A stretch of 6,039 nucleotides of DNA from an uncultured Pseudomonadota bacterium (lineage in GTDB: Bacteria > Pseudomonadota > Gammaproteobacteria > Methylococcales > Methylomonadaceae). Below the pieces are notes generated by a model. It did no database searches. It was not told the DNA's origin and was given only the letters and a program-made list of their open reading frames with translations. Position numbers and translations under genes: made by a program. The first letter of the stretch is position 1. The number at the start of each line of letters is the position of its first letter. The stretch is from assembly GCA_903953455.1 (NCBI GenBank), contig CAJBJW010000334.1, forward strand, positions 1 to 6,039, in the 5' to 3' direction. Of this stretch, positions 1 through 6,039 are shown piece by piece.

Positions 1-383
1 GTTGCCAAGCAACAAATAGCGATATGCGTATTGAAACGCCTACAGGATTAATTACGTATCCTGATGCCGCTGTTTTTTGTGACAAGCCTGAATTATCAGA
101 TAATCAATGCAGTTTATTGAATCCTGTCGTCATTGTCGAAGTGCTTTCACCTTCGACAAGACGTTATGATGAAAGCGGTAAATTCTCGCTTTATCGCAGC
201 ATTTCAACATTTAGTGATTATTTACTGATTGATTCTGAAAAAATATTCGTTCAGCATTTTCGAAAAATAGAAGGTAATGAATGGGTTTTACATGATTATT
301 TTGAGATAGGCGATCAACTGTTCTTACATAGCATTCAAGAAACACTTTGTTTGCGTGAAATTTACGAAAATGTACAATTCTAA
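1..383 (+). CDS. Uma2-family (DUF820) PD-(D/E)xK endonuclease-like protein, 5'-truncated by window edge
   Basis: The reading frame is open to the left edge (first full codon at base 3, no in-frame stop). The residues before the Met at 24, CQATNSD, continue the family pattern (…YNSDMRV…), so that Met is internal and the true start lies outside the window. Counting that Met as residue 1, the visible part shows the YPD motif (Asp14), the strand VVIVEVLSPS (Glu39) and a downstream Lys53 in GKFSLYR. These are the usual acidic/acidic/lysine positions of Uma2 proteins, which have a restriction-endonuclease-like fold. Family members are about 185-190 residues, so roughly 60 N-terminal residues are missing. 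The C-terminal part (YLLID…VQHFRK…W…) is also typical. Uma2 genes are abundant in cyanobacteria and in filamentous sulfur bacteria, and their biological role is poorly known. The gene ends 88 bp before ppk, with no clear terminator between them. Family assignment is firm; nuclease activity is inferred. Confidence 0.85.
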   Translation, partial: CQATNSDMRIETPTGLITYPDAAVFCDKPELSDNQCSLLNPVVIVEVLSPSTRRYDESGKFSLYRSISTFSDYLLIDSEKIFVQHFRKIEGNEWVLHDYFEIGDQLFLHSIQETLCLREIYENVQF

Positions 384-393
384 CCATGTCTTG

Positions 394-421
394 CTGTTAA
401 TTTTTGTCACAGTATTGTCAT
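394..421 (+). promoter_or_regulatory. Candidate Pho box (PhoB-binding site) upstream of ppk
   Basis: Two direct 7-mers, TTGTCAC (404-410) and TTGTCAT (415-421), are separated by the AT-rich spacer AGTA. This gives the 11-bp repeat period of the classical Pho box, whose half-site consensus is CTGTCAT/C. A third, weaker copy, CTGTTAA (394-400), lies 10 bp upstream. The pair ends 10 bp before a -10-like hexamer at 432-437, which is the geometry expected when PhoB replaces a -35 element. ppk belongs to the Pho regulon in several gammaproteobacteria, so the location makes biological sense. The match was made by eye; no scan or binding data are available. Confidence 0.6.
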
Positions 422-443
422 AATGACTAAATACACTTAGATT
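415..443 (+). promoter_or_regulatory. Putative ppk promoter overlapping the Pho box
   Basis: TTGTCA (415-420) matches five of six bases of a sigma70 -35 box. It is followed after exactly 17 bp by TAGATT (438-443), which matches four of six -10 bases. An alternative -10 is TACACT (432-437), also four of six, lying 10 bp after the Pho box. Either would give a short AT-rich leader before the ppk start codons. The weak -10 hexamers fit a promoter that depends on an activator. Confidence 0.4.
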
Positions 444-471
444 ATCGTTAAACTACTTAAAAATATGATAA

Positions 472-2574
472 ATGCCCCCTATGACAGATAAAATGATCCA
501 CGATATTGATTTACAAAAACCAGAACTTTATATCAATCGTGAACTCAGTATTTTAGAGTTTAACAAACGGGTTTTAGCGCAAGCCAAAGACGAAAGCGTC
601 CCGTTGCTTGAGCGTTTGAATTATTTGTGTATTTCGTGTTCCAATTTAGATGAATTCTTTGAAGTGCGCGTTGCCAGCGTCATTGAAATGGTGACCATGG
701 ATCCTGATACGCGTGGCATTGATGGTTTAACACCTAATGAACAGTTGGATTTGATTTCAACTTACACGCGCAAATTAGTGACGGATCAATATGATGTGCT
801 AAACACCATTTTATTGCCTAAATTAAAAGAAGAGAATATTCATTTTGTCCGCCGTCAACAATGGACTGAATCACAGAGTAAATGGCTGGAAACGTATTTC
901 AATGAAGAAATTCTACCGATTTTAACGCCGGTTGGACTCGATTCTGCGCATCCATTTCCACGAATTTTGAATAAAAGTTTAAATTTCATTATTTCGCTAA
1001 CAGGGAAAGATGCGTTTGGGCGAAATAGCGGTCGCGCTGTTCTGCAAGCGCCGCGTTCCTTGCCACGCACGATCAAATTACCCAGTAAAGAAACGGGCAG
1101 TGGTCCAAACGATTTTGTGTTTTTATCGTCAATTATTCATGCGTTTATCGATCAACTTTTTCACGGCATGATTATCAAAGGCTGTTATCAATTCCGTGTG
1201 ACGCGAAACAGTGATTTTTTTGTTGATGATGATGCAATTGATGATTTGCTGCTTGCTGTACAGGGTGAGCTTGCCATGCGTAATTATGGCGATGAAGTGC
1301 GACTTGAGATTGATGCGAATTGCCCTGACGAAACGGTGTCGTTTTTACTGGGGCGTTTTGGTATGACGCGCGATCGGCTTTTTCTTGTTGATGGCCCAGT
1401 GAATTTGAGTCGCGTACAGGAAATTAATGATTTAATTTTAGATCGCCCTGAGTTGAAATTTACGCCATTTAAACCTACGATTCCAAATGAATTAGCGCGT
1501 CAAAAAGATATTTTTTCAGCGATTAAGCGCAACGATATTTTGCTGCATCAACCGTTTGAATCGTTCTCACCGGTGGTGGATTTTATTCGTCAAGCGGCGG
1601 CAGATCCCGATGTACTTGCCATTAAACAGACGCTTTATCGTACAGGCGCCAACTCGCCTATCGTTGGCGCACTAGTGAAGGCTGCGCGTAGCGGTAAAGT
1701 CGTCACGGTGGTGATTGAATTGCGGGCGCGTTTTGATGAAAAAGCCAATATTGATTTGGCCTCTAAACTCCAAGAAGCGGCTGTGCACGTTGTATATGGG
1801 GTGGTAGGTTATAAAACCCACGCCAAAATGTGTTTAGTGCTGCGCCGTGAAGGTAAACAACTGCGCAATTATGTGCATTTAGGCACCGGAAATTACCATC
1901 CTAAAACCGCGCAAATTTACACTGATTACGGGTTATTTTCATGTGATAAAGAATTAGGCGAAGACGTGCGCCGCGTTTTTACACAGCTCACCAGTTTGGG
2001 CAAAGTGACCAAACTCAATAAATTGCTGCAATCGCCTTTTACATTGCATAGCGGTTTAATGGAAAAAATCGAACGCGAAATCCGTCACGCAAAAGCAGGA
2101 AAACCCGCGAAAATTATTATTCAAGTCAATGCCGTGGTGGAACCACTAGCGATTCAAGCGCTCTATCGCGCCTCACAAGCGGGCGTGAAAATTCAAATGA
2201 TTGTGCGCGGTATGTGTTGTTTGCGTCCCAATATTGCGGGTATTTCAGAAAATATTGAAGTTCGCGCCATTGTCGGACGTTTTTTAGAGCACGCGCGAAT
2301 CTATGCGTTCCACAATGATGGCAATCAAGAAGTCTATGCGTCAAGCGCGGATTTGATGAATCGTAATATGTTTAAGCGAGTTGAGGTCTGTTTTCCCATT
2401 GAAAATAAAAAACTCGCCCAACGTATTTTGCGCAATTTGGACTTGTATTTAAACGATAATTCTCAAGCGTGGATTATGCAATCGGACGGTTCTTACGTTC
2501 GCGTGACGCGTGGGAAAGACGAACCCATTATTCAAGCACAGGCAATGCTATTACTTGAGGCACAAACAGGGTAA
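472..2574 (+). CDS. ppk: Polyphosphate kinase 1
   Basis: Reversible transfer of the ATP gamma-phosphate onto polyphosphate chains; in most bacteria this is the main polyphosphate-synthesising enzyme, usually membrane-associated. At 700 residues it is normal length. The N-terminal domain (about 17-120) contains YINRELSILEFNKRVL and SNLDEFFEVR, with Asn58 in the ATP-binding position. The middle head domain spans roughly 125-330. The two phospholipase D-like C-terminal domains carry TLYR (Arg390), ELRARFDE (Arg420), KTHAKM (His450, equivalent to the autophosphorylated His435 of E. coli) and FLEHARIY (His607, equivalent to His592). All key residues are present. Gln551 and Leu628 sit where I recall Lys and Trp in most homologues. 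Met1, Met4 (481) and Met8 (493) are all possible starts. None has a convincing Shine-Dalgarno, and the family similarity begins only near residue 17, so the start is uncertain. The upstream Pho box suggests induction by phosphate starvation. No ppx lies next to it. Confidence 0.97.
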   Translation: MPPMTDKMIHDIDLQKPELYINRELSILEFNKRVLAQAKDESVPLLERLNYLCISCSNLDEFFEVRVASVIEMVTMDPDTRGIDGLTPNEQLDLISTYTRKLVTDQYDVLNTILLPKLKEENIHFVRRQQWTESQSKWLETYFNEEILPILTPVGLDSAHPFPRILNKSLNFIISLTGKDAFGRNSGRAVLQAPRSLPRTIKLPSKETGSGPNDFVFLSSIIHAFIDQLFHGMIIKGCYQFRVTRNSDFFVDDDAIDDLLLAVQGELAMRNYGDEVRLEIDANCPDETVSFLLGRFGMTRDRLFLVDGPVNLSRVQEINDLILDRPELKFTPFKPTIPNELARQKDIFSAIKRNDILLHQPFESFSPVVDFIRQAAADPDVLAIKQTLYRTGANSPIVGALVKAARSGKVVTVVIELRARFDEKANIDLASKLQEAAVHVVYGVVGYKTHAKMCLVLRREGKQLRNYVHLGTGNYHPKTAQIYTDYGLFSCDKELGEDVRRVFTQLTSLGKVTKLNKLLQSPFTLHSGLMEKIEREIRHAKAGKPAKIIIQVNAVVEPLAIQALYRASQAGVKIQMIVRGMCCLRPNIAGISENIEVRAIVGRFLEHARIYAFHNDGNQEVYASSADLMNRNMFKRVEVCFPIENKKLAQRILRNLDLYLNDNSQAWIMQSDGSYVRVTRGKDEPIIQAQAMLLLEAQTG

Positions 2575-2586
2575 TGTTCATAAATT

Positions 2587-2623
2587 GTGCTAAAATCTGA
2601 GCTATTCGTTTAGGTTTTAGCAC
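2587..2623. repeat. Intergenic inverted repeat (hairpin) between ppk and the phosphatase gene
   Basis: GTGCTAAAA (2587-2595) and TTTTAGCAC (2615-2623) are perfect 9-bp inverted copies. Pairing continues inward, with two G-T wobbles, to a 14-bp stem (2587-2600 with 2610-2623) and a 9-base loop. It starts 12 bp after the ppk stop. The following bases, CCTTATTGTG, are not a run of T, so it is a poor intrinsic terminator. It could attenuate ppk read-through, protect the ppk mRNA 3' end, or act as an operator over the promoter in its left arm. Confidence 0.55.
2588..2596 (+). promoter_or_regulatory. Possible extended -10 promoter for the phosphatase/hydrolase pair
   Basis: TGCTAAAAT reads as an extended -10 element: TG, one base, then TAAAAT, which matches five of six bases of TATAAT. 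No good -35 box is visible 16-18 bp upstream, which extended -10 promoters can tolerate. Transcription would begin near 2603, inside the loop of the inverted repeat, giving a leader of about 36 bases before the start codon at 2639. Called by eye only. Confidence 0.4.
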
Positions 2624-2638
2624 CCTTATTGTGACATT

Positions 2639-3124
2639 ATGGAAAAAATAAAAGTATTATTTGTTTGTATGGGCAATATTTGCCGCTCTCCTACCGCTGA
2701 AGGCGTTTTCACGCATTTAGTCCATTCTCAAAAAATAGCGCCTCTTTTTCAGATTGATTCCGCAGGGACGCACGCTTATCACATTGGTGACGCCCCTGAT
2801 TTGCGCTCGCAAAAAACCGCGTTAAATCGCGGTATTGATATCAGTCATTTGCGTGGGCGAAAAGTCATTTTCGGTGATTTTGACGATTTCGATTTTATTC
2901 TTGCGATGGATGATGCGAATCATTCTATTTTGATGAATGCGTGTCCTACGCAACATCAACACAAAATTTCCCATTTCCTCAGTTTTGCTCCCCAACTCAA
3001 GACCCGCGAAGTGCCTGATCCTTATTATGGCGGCGCACAAGGTTTTGATCGCGTATTTGATATGATTGAGGCGGCAAGTGAGGGATTTTTAAATCATCTG
3101 CGCGCTGAAAAGCGGTTAGGATAA
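2639..3124 (+). CDS. Low-molecular-weight protein tyrosine phosphatase
   Basis: A 161-residue cytoplasmic enzyme that hydrolyses phosphotyrosine through a cysteinyl-phosphate intermediate. The P-loop signature C-x5-R is near the N-terminus as VCMGNICRSPTAEG, with nucleophile Cys10 and Arg16. Next to it is Ser17, which usually lowers the cysteine pKa. The general acid is Asp127 in VPDPYYGG, followed by the usual C-terminal helix. Length and motif spacing are typical for the proteobacterial family. The ATG at 2639 places the catalytic loop at the standard position, but no clear Shine-Dalgarno precedes it. The next gene starts 3 bp after its stop, so the two are almost certainly cotranscribed. 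No tyrosine kinase or exopolysaccharide gene is visible, so this is unlikely to be a Wzb/Etp-type capsule phosphatase by context; the substrate is unknown. Some relatives act on small phosphoesters or on phosphoarginine, which cannot be excluded. Confidence 0.95.
   Translation: MEKIKVLFVCMGNICRSPTAEGVFTHLVHSQKIAPLFQIDSAGTHAYHIGDAPDLRSQKTALNRGIDISHLRGRKVIFGDFDDFDFILAMDDANHSILMNACPTQHQHKISHFLSFAPQLKTREVPDPYYGGAQGFDRVFDMIEAASEGFLNHLRAEKRLG
3118..3121 (+). promoter_or_regulatory. Ribosome binding site of the dienelactone hydrolase gene
   Basis: AGGA, overlapping the end of the phosphatase gene, lies 6 bases before the ATG at 3128. It is one of the clearest Shine-Dalgarno sequences in the window. 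It supports that start and suggests translational coupling across the 3-bp gap. Confidence 0.55.
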
Positions 3125-3127
3125 ATT

Positions 3128-3853
3128 ATGGCAATTGTAACGAATACACTCAATTATTTAGATGGTGAAACGCATTTAGAAGGCTTCTTTGCGTTTGATG
3201 ATGCCATTGTCGGTCAGCGTCCAGCGGTCATTGTCAGTCACGCGTGGGCGGGGCGAAGTGAATTTACGTCAGAGAAAGCCATTAAGTTGGCTGAACTGGG
3301 GTCTGTTGGTTTTGCGCTGGATATGTATGGTGCGGGAAAATTAGGTCAAACCGATGAAGAATGTGGCGCGTTGATGCGTCCTTTCGTCGAAGACCGCGCG
3401 TTGCTGCAAAAACGCATTGGCGCAGCGCTTGCCAATGTGCGATTACTCCCTTGGGTGGATGATAAAAATATTGCCGCCATGGGCTTTTGTTTTGGTGGAC
3501 TGTGTGTCCTCGATTTAGCGCGGACAGGCGCGAACGTCAAAGGTGTGGTGAGTTTTCACGGTTTATTGCACGCACCGGCAAATTTAGACAATCCCAAAAT
3601 AACCGCTAAAGTGCTTGCCCTTCATGGTCACGATGACCCGTTAGTACCGACCGCGCAAGTGGCCGATTTTCAATCTGAAATGACAAAAGCCGGCGCTGAT
3701 TGGCAGTTGCACACGTATGGGAATACCGTGCATGCTTTTACGAATCCGCTGGCGAGTGATTTTGCGGCAGGGTATCAATTTTCCCCAAATGCCAATCGTC
3801 GCGCGTGGCAAGCAACGGAAGATTTTCTTGCAGAAATTTTTGCTAATGCGTAG
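3128..3853 (+). CDS. Dienelactone hydrolase family protein
   Basis: A 241-residue alpha/beta-hydrolase of the carboxymethylenebutenolidase (DLH) family, predicted cytosolic with no signal peptide. The nucleophile elbow GFCFGG has Cys121 in place of the more common serine, which is the hallmark of DLH. The acid is Asp170 in HGHDDPLVP and the base is His202 in GNTVHAFTNP, so the Cys-Asp-His triad is complete and falls within one residue or so of the Pseudomonas DLH numbering (123/171/202). VIVSHAWAGRSEF (about 34-46) supplies the usual strand and oxyanion-side loop. The name reflects a family whose classical reaction is hydrolysis of dienelactone to maleylacetate in chlorocatechol breakdown. 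No catechol-pathway gene is nearby, so that substrate is not supported and a general esterase or thioesterase-like housekeeping role is as likely. It is coupled to the upstream tyrosine phosphatase gene. Family call is firm; substrate unknown. Confidence 0.93.
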   Translation: MAIVTNTLNYLDGETHLEGFFAFDDAIVGQRPAVIVSHAWAGRSEFTSEKAIKLAELGSVGFALDMYGAGKLGQTDEECGALMRPFVEDRALLQKRIGAALANVRLLPWVDDKNIAAMGFCFGGLCVLDLARTGANVKGVVSFHGLLHAPANLDNPKITAKVLALHGHDDPLVPTAQVADFQSEMTKAGADWQLHTYGNTVHAFTNPLASDFAAGYQFSPNANRRAWQATEDFLAEIFANA

Positions 3854-3861
3854 GTCAATTT

Positions 3862-3888
3862 AGCATTAATAACCACTGGATGCTTTTT
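3862..3888 (+). terminator. Very weak terminator-like hairpin after the hydrolase gene
   Basis: AGCAT (3862-3866) and ATGCT (3880-3884) can form a 5-bp stem with a 13-base loop, and five T residues overlap and follow the right arm. The stem is short and the loop large, so efficient termination is doubtful. It is listed because it is the only terminator-like structure in the 63-bp gap before the protease gene. The rest of that gap is AT-rich, with no convincing promoter. Confidence 0.2.
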
Positions 3889-3916
3889 CCTTCAACTTTA
3901 ATAATAAGAAACTACC

Positions 3917-5158
3917 ATGAACGCATTTACTGAAGTATTTTTATTGATGTTTACCGCTGTGACAGTAACGCAATATTGGCTGGCAAGACGACAAGCCGCT
4001 TATGTTCTCGCCAATAAAGAGTCTGTTCCATCGGCGTTTGCACAAACTGTGTCGCTTGTCGCGCATCAGAAAGCAGCCGACTACACGCTTGCAAAATCGA
4101 AACTCGGCGATATTGAGCGTGGTCTTGGCGTGGTGTTAATTTTAGGGCTGACGATTTTTGGCGGTATTAACGCGGTGTTTGAATTTTGCGCGGCGCATAT
4201 TGCCTCTCCGTTAATGGCGGGCGTGAGTGCGATTGCGTTGTTAACGCTTTTTATGTCGCTTTTTGAAATGCCAGTGAGTTGGTATGGCACGTTTGTTATC
4301 GAAGAAAAATTCGGTTTTAACAAAAGCACGCCCGCACAATTTTTCAAAGATGAAATCATGCAATTAACCCTTGCAGCCGTGATTGGTTTGCCAATTCTTG
4401 CGCTGGTGCTTTGGGTGATGGACAGTGTGGGTGAATATTGGTGGGTGTGGGCTTGGGCGATTTTAATTAGTTTTTCATTGTTGATGAGCTGGTTATTTCC
4501 GACGTTAATTGCACCGTTATTCAATAAATTTACGCCTATGGAAGATGGAGCGCTGAAAACGCGTATTTCGGGATTGCTTGAGCGTTGTGGTTTTAACAGC
4601 CAAGGCATTTTTATTATGGATGGCTCAAAGCGTTCGGGGCATGGTAATGCGTATTTTACGGGAATTGGCAATAATAAACGCATTGTGTTTTATGATAATT
4701 TAGTTGCGTCACTCGATGATGAAGAGCTTGAAGCGGTATTAGCGCATGAGCTTGGGCATTTTAAACGCAAACACGTGGTGAAAATGCTCATTACCTCGTC
4801 TATTACCAGTTTGATTGGTTTTGGACTGTTGGGGTGGATGATTAAAGAAGATTGGTTCTTTACGGGTTTAGGTGTGTCGCAGCCGTCGAATGCAGCAGCG
4901 CTGTTGTTATTTATGTTAATCGCACCAATTTTTACCTTTTTCATGCAGCCGGTTAGCGCGTATTTTCAACGCAAATTTGAGTTTGAAGCCGATGATTTTG
5001 CCGCGCAACACGCGCAGGCAAGCCGACTCGTTAGTGGTCTTGTGAAATTGTATGAAGAAAATGCGAGTACGCTCACGCCTGATCCGCTTTACGCATCATT
5101 TTATTATAGTCACCCGCCCGCAGCGGTGCGTATTGCCCATCTAATGGGCAACAAATGA
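3917..5158 (+). CDS. Ste24-type M48 family membrane metalloprotease (CAAX protease 1-like)
   Basis: A 413-residue integral inner-membrane zinc endopeptidase. The N-terminal M48_N region (about 25-205) precedes the peptidase domain. The zinc motif HELGH gives His277, Glu278 (catalytic) and His281, and the third ligand is Glu357 in FEFEADDFA. The conserved KRSGHGNAYFTG stretch (238-249, with Asn244) and SHPP (398-401) near the C-terminus complete the Ste24 pattern. Hydrophobic segments at about 4-22, 69-90, 97-117, 149-169, 175-198, 292-309 and 325-347 suggest seven membrane spans, as in Ste24p. The length is typical of this proteobacterial family and distinct from the shorter HtpX. Eukaryotic Ste24 trims prenylated CAAX proteins, which bacteria lack, so the natural substrate here is unknown; membrane-protein quality control is a plausible role. 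The start gives an N-terminus in line with homologues, though only a weak AAGAA lies upstream. Its stop overlaps the rsgA start by 4 bp. Confidence 0.96.
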   Translation: MNAFTEVFLLMFTAVTVTQYWLARRQAAYVLANKESVPSAFAQTVSLVAHQKAADYTLAKSKLGDIERGLGVVLILGLTIFGGINAVFEFCAAHIASPLMAGVSAIALLTLFMSLFEMPVSWYGTFVIEEKFGFNKSTPAQFFKDEIMQLTLAAVIGLPILALVLWVMDSVGEYWWVWAWAILISFSLLMSWLFPTLIAPLFNKFTPMEDGALKTRISGLLERCGFNSQGIFIMDGSKRSGHGNAYFTGIGNNKRIVFYDNLVASLDDEELEAVLAHELGHFKRKHVVKMLITSSITSLIGFGLLGWMIKEDWFFTGLGVSQPSNAAALLLFMLIAPIFTFFMQPVSAYFQRKFEFEADDFAAQHAQASRLVSGLVKLYEENASTLTPDPLYASFYYSHPPAAVRIAHLMGNK

Positions 5159-6030
5159 GTGTTGATACGCTTGAAGGGTTAGTCCTTGCCCATTTAGGGC
5201 AAGGCATTGCGGTAGAACACAATGGCGACATCATTTTATGTCAGCCGCTGAGAAAATTAGACACAGTGACCGTTGGCGATCGCGTCTTATGGTCACTCGT
5301 CGCGCCCGAACAAGGGCGCATTGAAGCCATTTTGCCGCGTCGCTCTGTGTTGACGCGGCCTTCTCGCAACGAGAAAATTCGCCCTGTTGCCGCCAATATT
5401 GATACCGTTTATGTTGTGTTTGCCGTTGAGCCGTATTGCGATTTTCTCTTGCTCGATCAATACCTCGCCATTTGTGAAAATCGCAATTTCAATGCCGCAT
5501 TGATTTTAAATAAAACCGATTTACCTATTGCACCCGATATTGAAGCCGAACTCGCTACTTATGTGAATTGCGGCTATGCACTCTACCGCGTCAGTGCAAC
5601 TAGTCCAGACACGTTAGGTGAGCTTAAACAAGCCATGCGCGGTCAAGTCAATATTTTTACGGGACAATCGGGCGTGGGGAAATCGACACTCACCAACGCC
5701 ATTATTCCCGACAAACAACACAAAACCAATACCGTTTCCGCAACCACAAAACATGGACGACACACGACTACGGCGGCAACGCTTTACCATTTGCCCGAAG
5801 GCGGTGATTTAATTGATACGCCGGGCGTGGCCATTTTTGGTTTAGCCGATATTTCGCCAGCGCAACTCGCGCAAGGGTATCGAGAATTTTCCCCTTATTT
5901 AGGACAATGCCAATTTAACGATTGCAGCCATAATTTAGATAAAGGCTGTGAAATACGAGCGGCTGTTGAGCGCGGTGATATTTCCACGTCGCGTTATTTA
6001 CGATTTTTAAAATTACACGAAAAAATGTGA
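5155..6030 (+). CDS. rsgA: Ribosome small subunit-dependent GTPase A (RsgA/YjeQ)
   Basis: A circularly permuted GTPase that assists late maturation of the 30S subunit, with GTP hydrolysis stimulated by the ribosome. Domains in order: an N-terminal OB fold (about 5-65); the permuted G domain, with G4 NKTD (119-122), a G5-like VSATS (146-150), P-loop GQSGVGKST (170-178), switch region TTKHGRHTTT (197-206) and G3 DTPG (221-224); then the zinc finger, with Cys252, Cys257, His259 and Cys265. All motifs are intact. At 291 residues it is shorter than the 350-residue E. coli protein. It lacks the long N-terminal basic tail and ends soon after the zinc-finger helices, like many betaproteobacterial forms. 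It starts at the ATGA overlap with the protease gene, so translation is probably coupled. An ATG two bases after its stop (6033) may begin another cotranscribed gene, but only 7 bases are visible. Confidence 0.97.
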   Translation: MSVDTLEGLVLAHLGQGIAVEHNGDIILCQPLRKLDTVTVGDRVLWSLVAPEQGRIEAILPRRSVLTRPSRNEKIRPVAANIDTVYVVFAVEPYCDFLLLDQYLAICENRNFNAALILNKTDLPIAPDIEAELATYVNCGYALYRVSATSPDTLGELKQAMRGQVNIFTGQSGVGKSTLTNAIIPDKQHKTNTVSATTKHGRHTTTAATLYHLPEGGDLIDTPGVAIFGLADISPAQLAQGYREFSPYLGQCQFNDCSHNLDKGCEIRAAVERGDISTSRYLRFLKLHEKM

Positions 6031-6039
6031 GCATGATGA

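Noticed and set aside
24..383. Reading the Uma2 gene as a short complete 119-residue protein or as a 5'-deleted pseudogene
   Set aside because: The frame stays open to the left edge and the residues before this Met match the family, so the gene is only cut by the window boundary.
855..1076. Short - strand frames inside ppk (also 2126-2344)
   Set aside because: They lie opposite conserved Ppk coding sequence, have no family features and have compositions typical of reversed codons.
2587..2623. Rho-independent terminator of ppk
   Set aside because: The stem is good but AT-rich, and the downstream sequence CCTTATTGTG has no T-tract, so it is reported as an inverted repeat instead.
4081..4683. 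A 200-residue open frame on the - strand within the protease gene
   Set aside because: It is antisense to the conserved membrane and peptidase regions of the M48 gene and has no recognisable domain or start signal; it is a shadow of the real coding frame.
6033..6039. Start of another gene (ATGATGA) two bases after rsgA
   Set aside because: Only seven bases are visible. It may be a coupled start codon, but no product can be supported.

Overview
The window looks like a core-genome stretch from a moderately AT-rich proteobacterium (GC roughly in the low 40s by eye). The polyphosphate kinase, the compact ribosome GTPase and the Ste24-type protease all read like beta-/gammaproteobacterial versions. 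A Uma2-family gene together with this base composition would fit a Thiotrichales/Beggiatoa-like gammaproteobacterium, but that placement is an impression, not a result. All supported genes lie on the + strand, and no RNA gene, insertion sequence, CRISPR array or prophage feature was found.

Layout: (1) the 3' two thirds of a Uma2-family (DUF820) PD-(D/E)xK nuclease-like gene, cut by the left edge (1-383). (2) An 88-bp intergenic region that holds a good match to a PhoB-binding Pho box, correctly spaced to -10-like hexamers. (3) ppk, a complete class 1 polyphosphate kinase (472-2574). (4) A 64-bp gap with a perfect 9-bp inverted repeat, extendable to a 14-bp imperfect stem, whose left arm contains an extended -10 sequence. 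(5) A low-molecular-weight protein tyrosine phosphatase (2639-3124), followed after 3 bp by a dienelactone hydrolase-family enzyme (3128-3853). (6) A 63-bp gap with only weak signals. (7) A Ste24-type M48 membrane metalloprotease (3917-5158) whose stop overlaps, as ATGA, the start of rsgA (5155-6030). A possible further start codon begins at 6033, at the very right edge.

Functionally, the window appears to have three transcription modules: ppk, probably under phosphate-starvation control; the phosphatase/hydrolase pair; and the protease/RsgA pair, which are translationally coupled. The genes themselves are familiar families with intact active sites. The most informative non-coding signal is the candidate Pho box in front of ppk. 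Nothing here looks like a wholly undescribed system.
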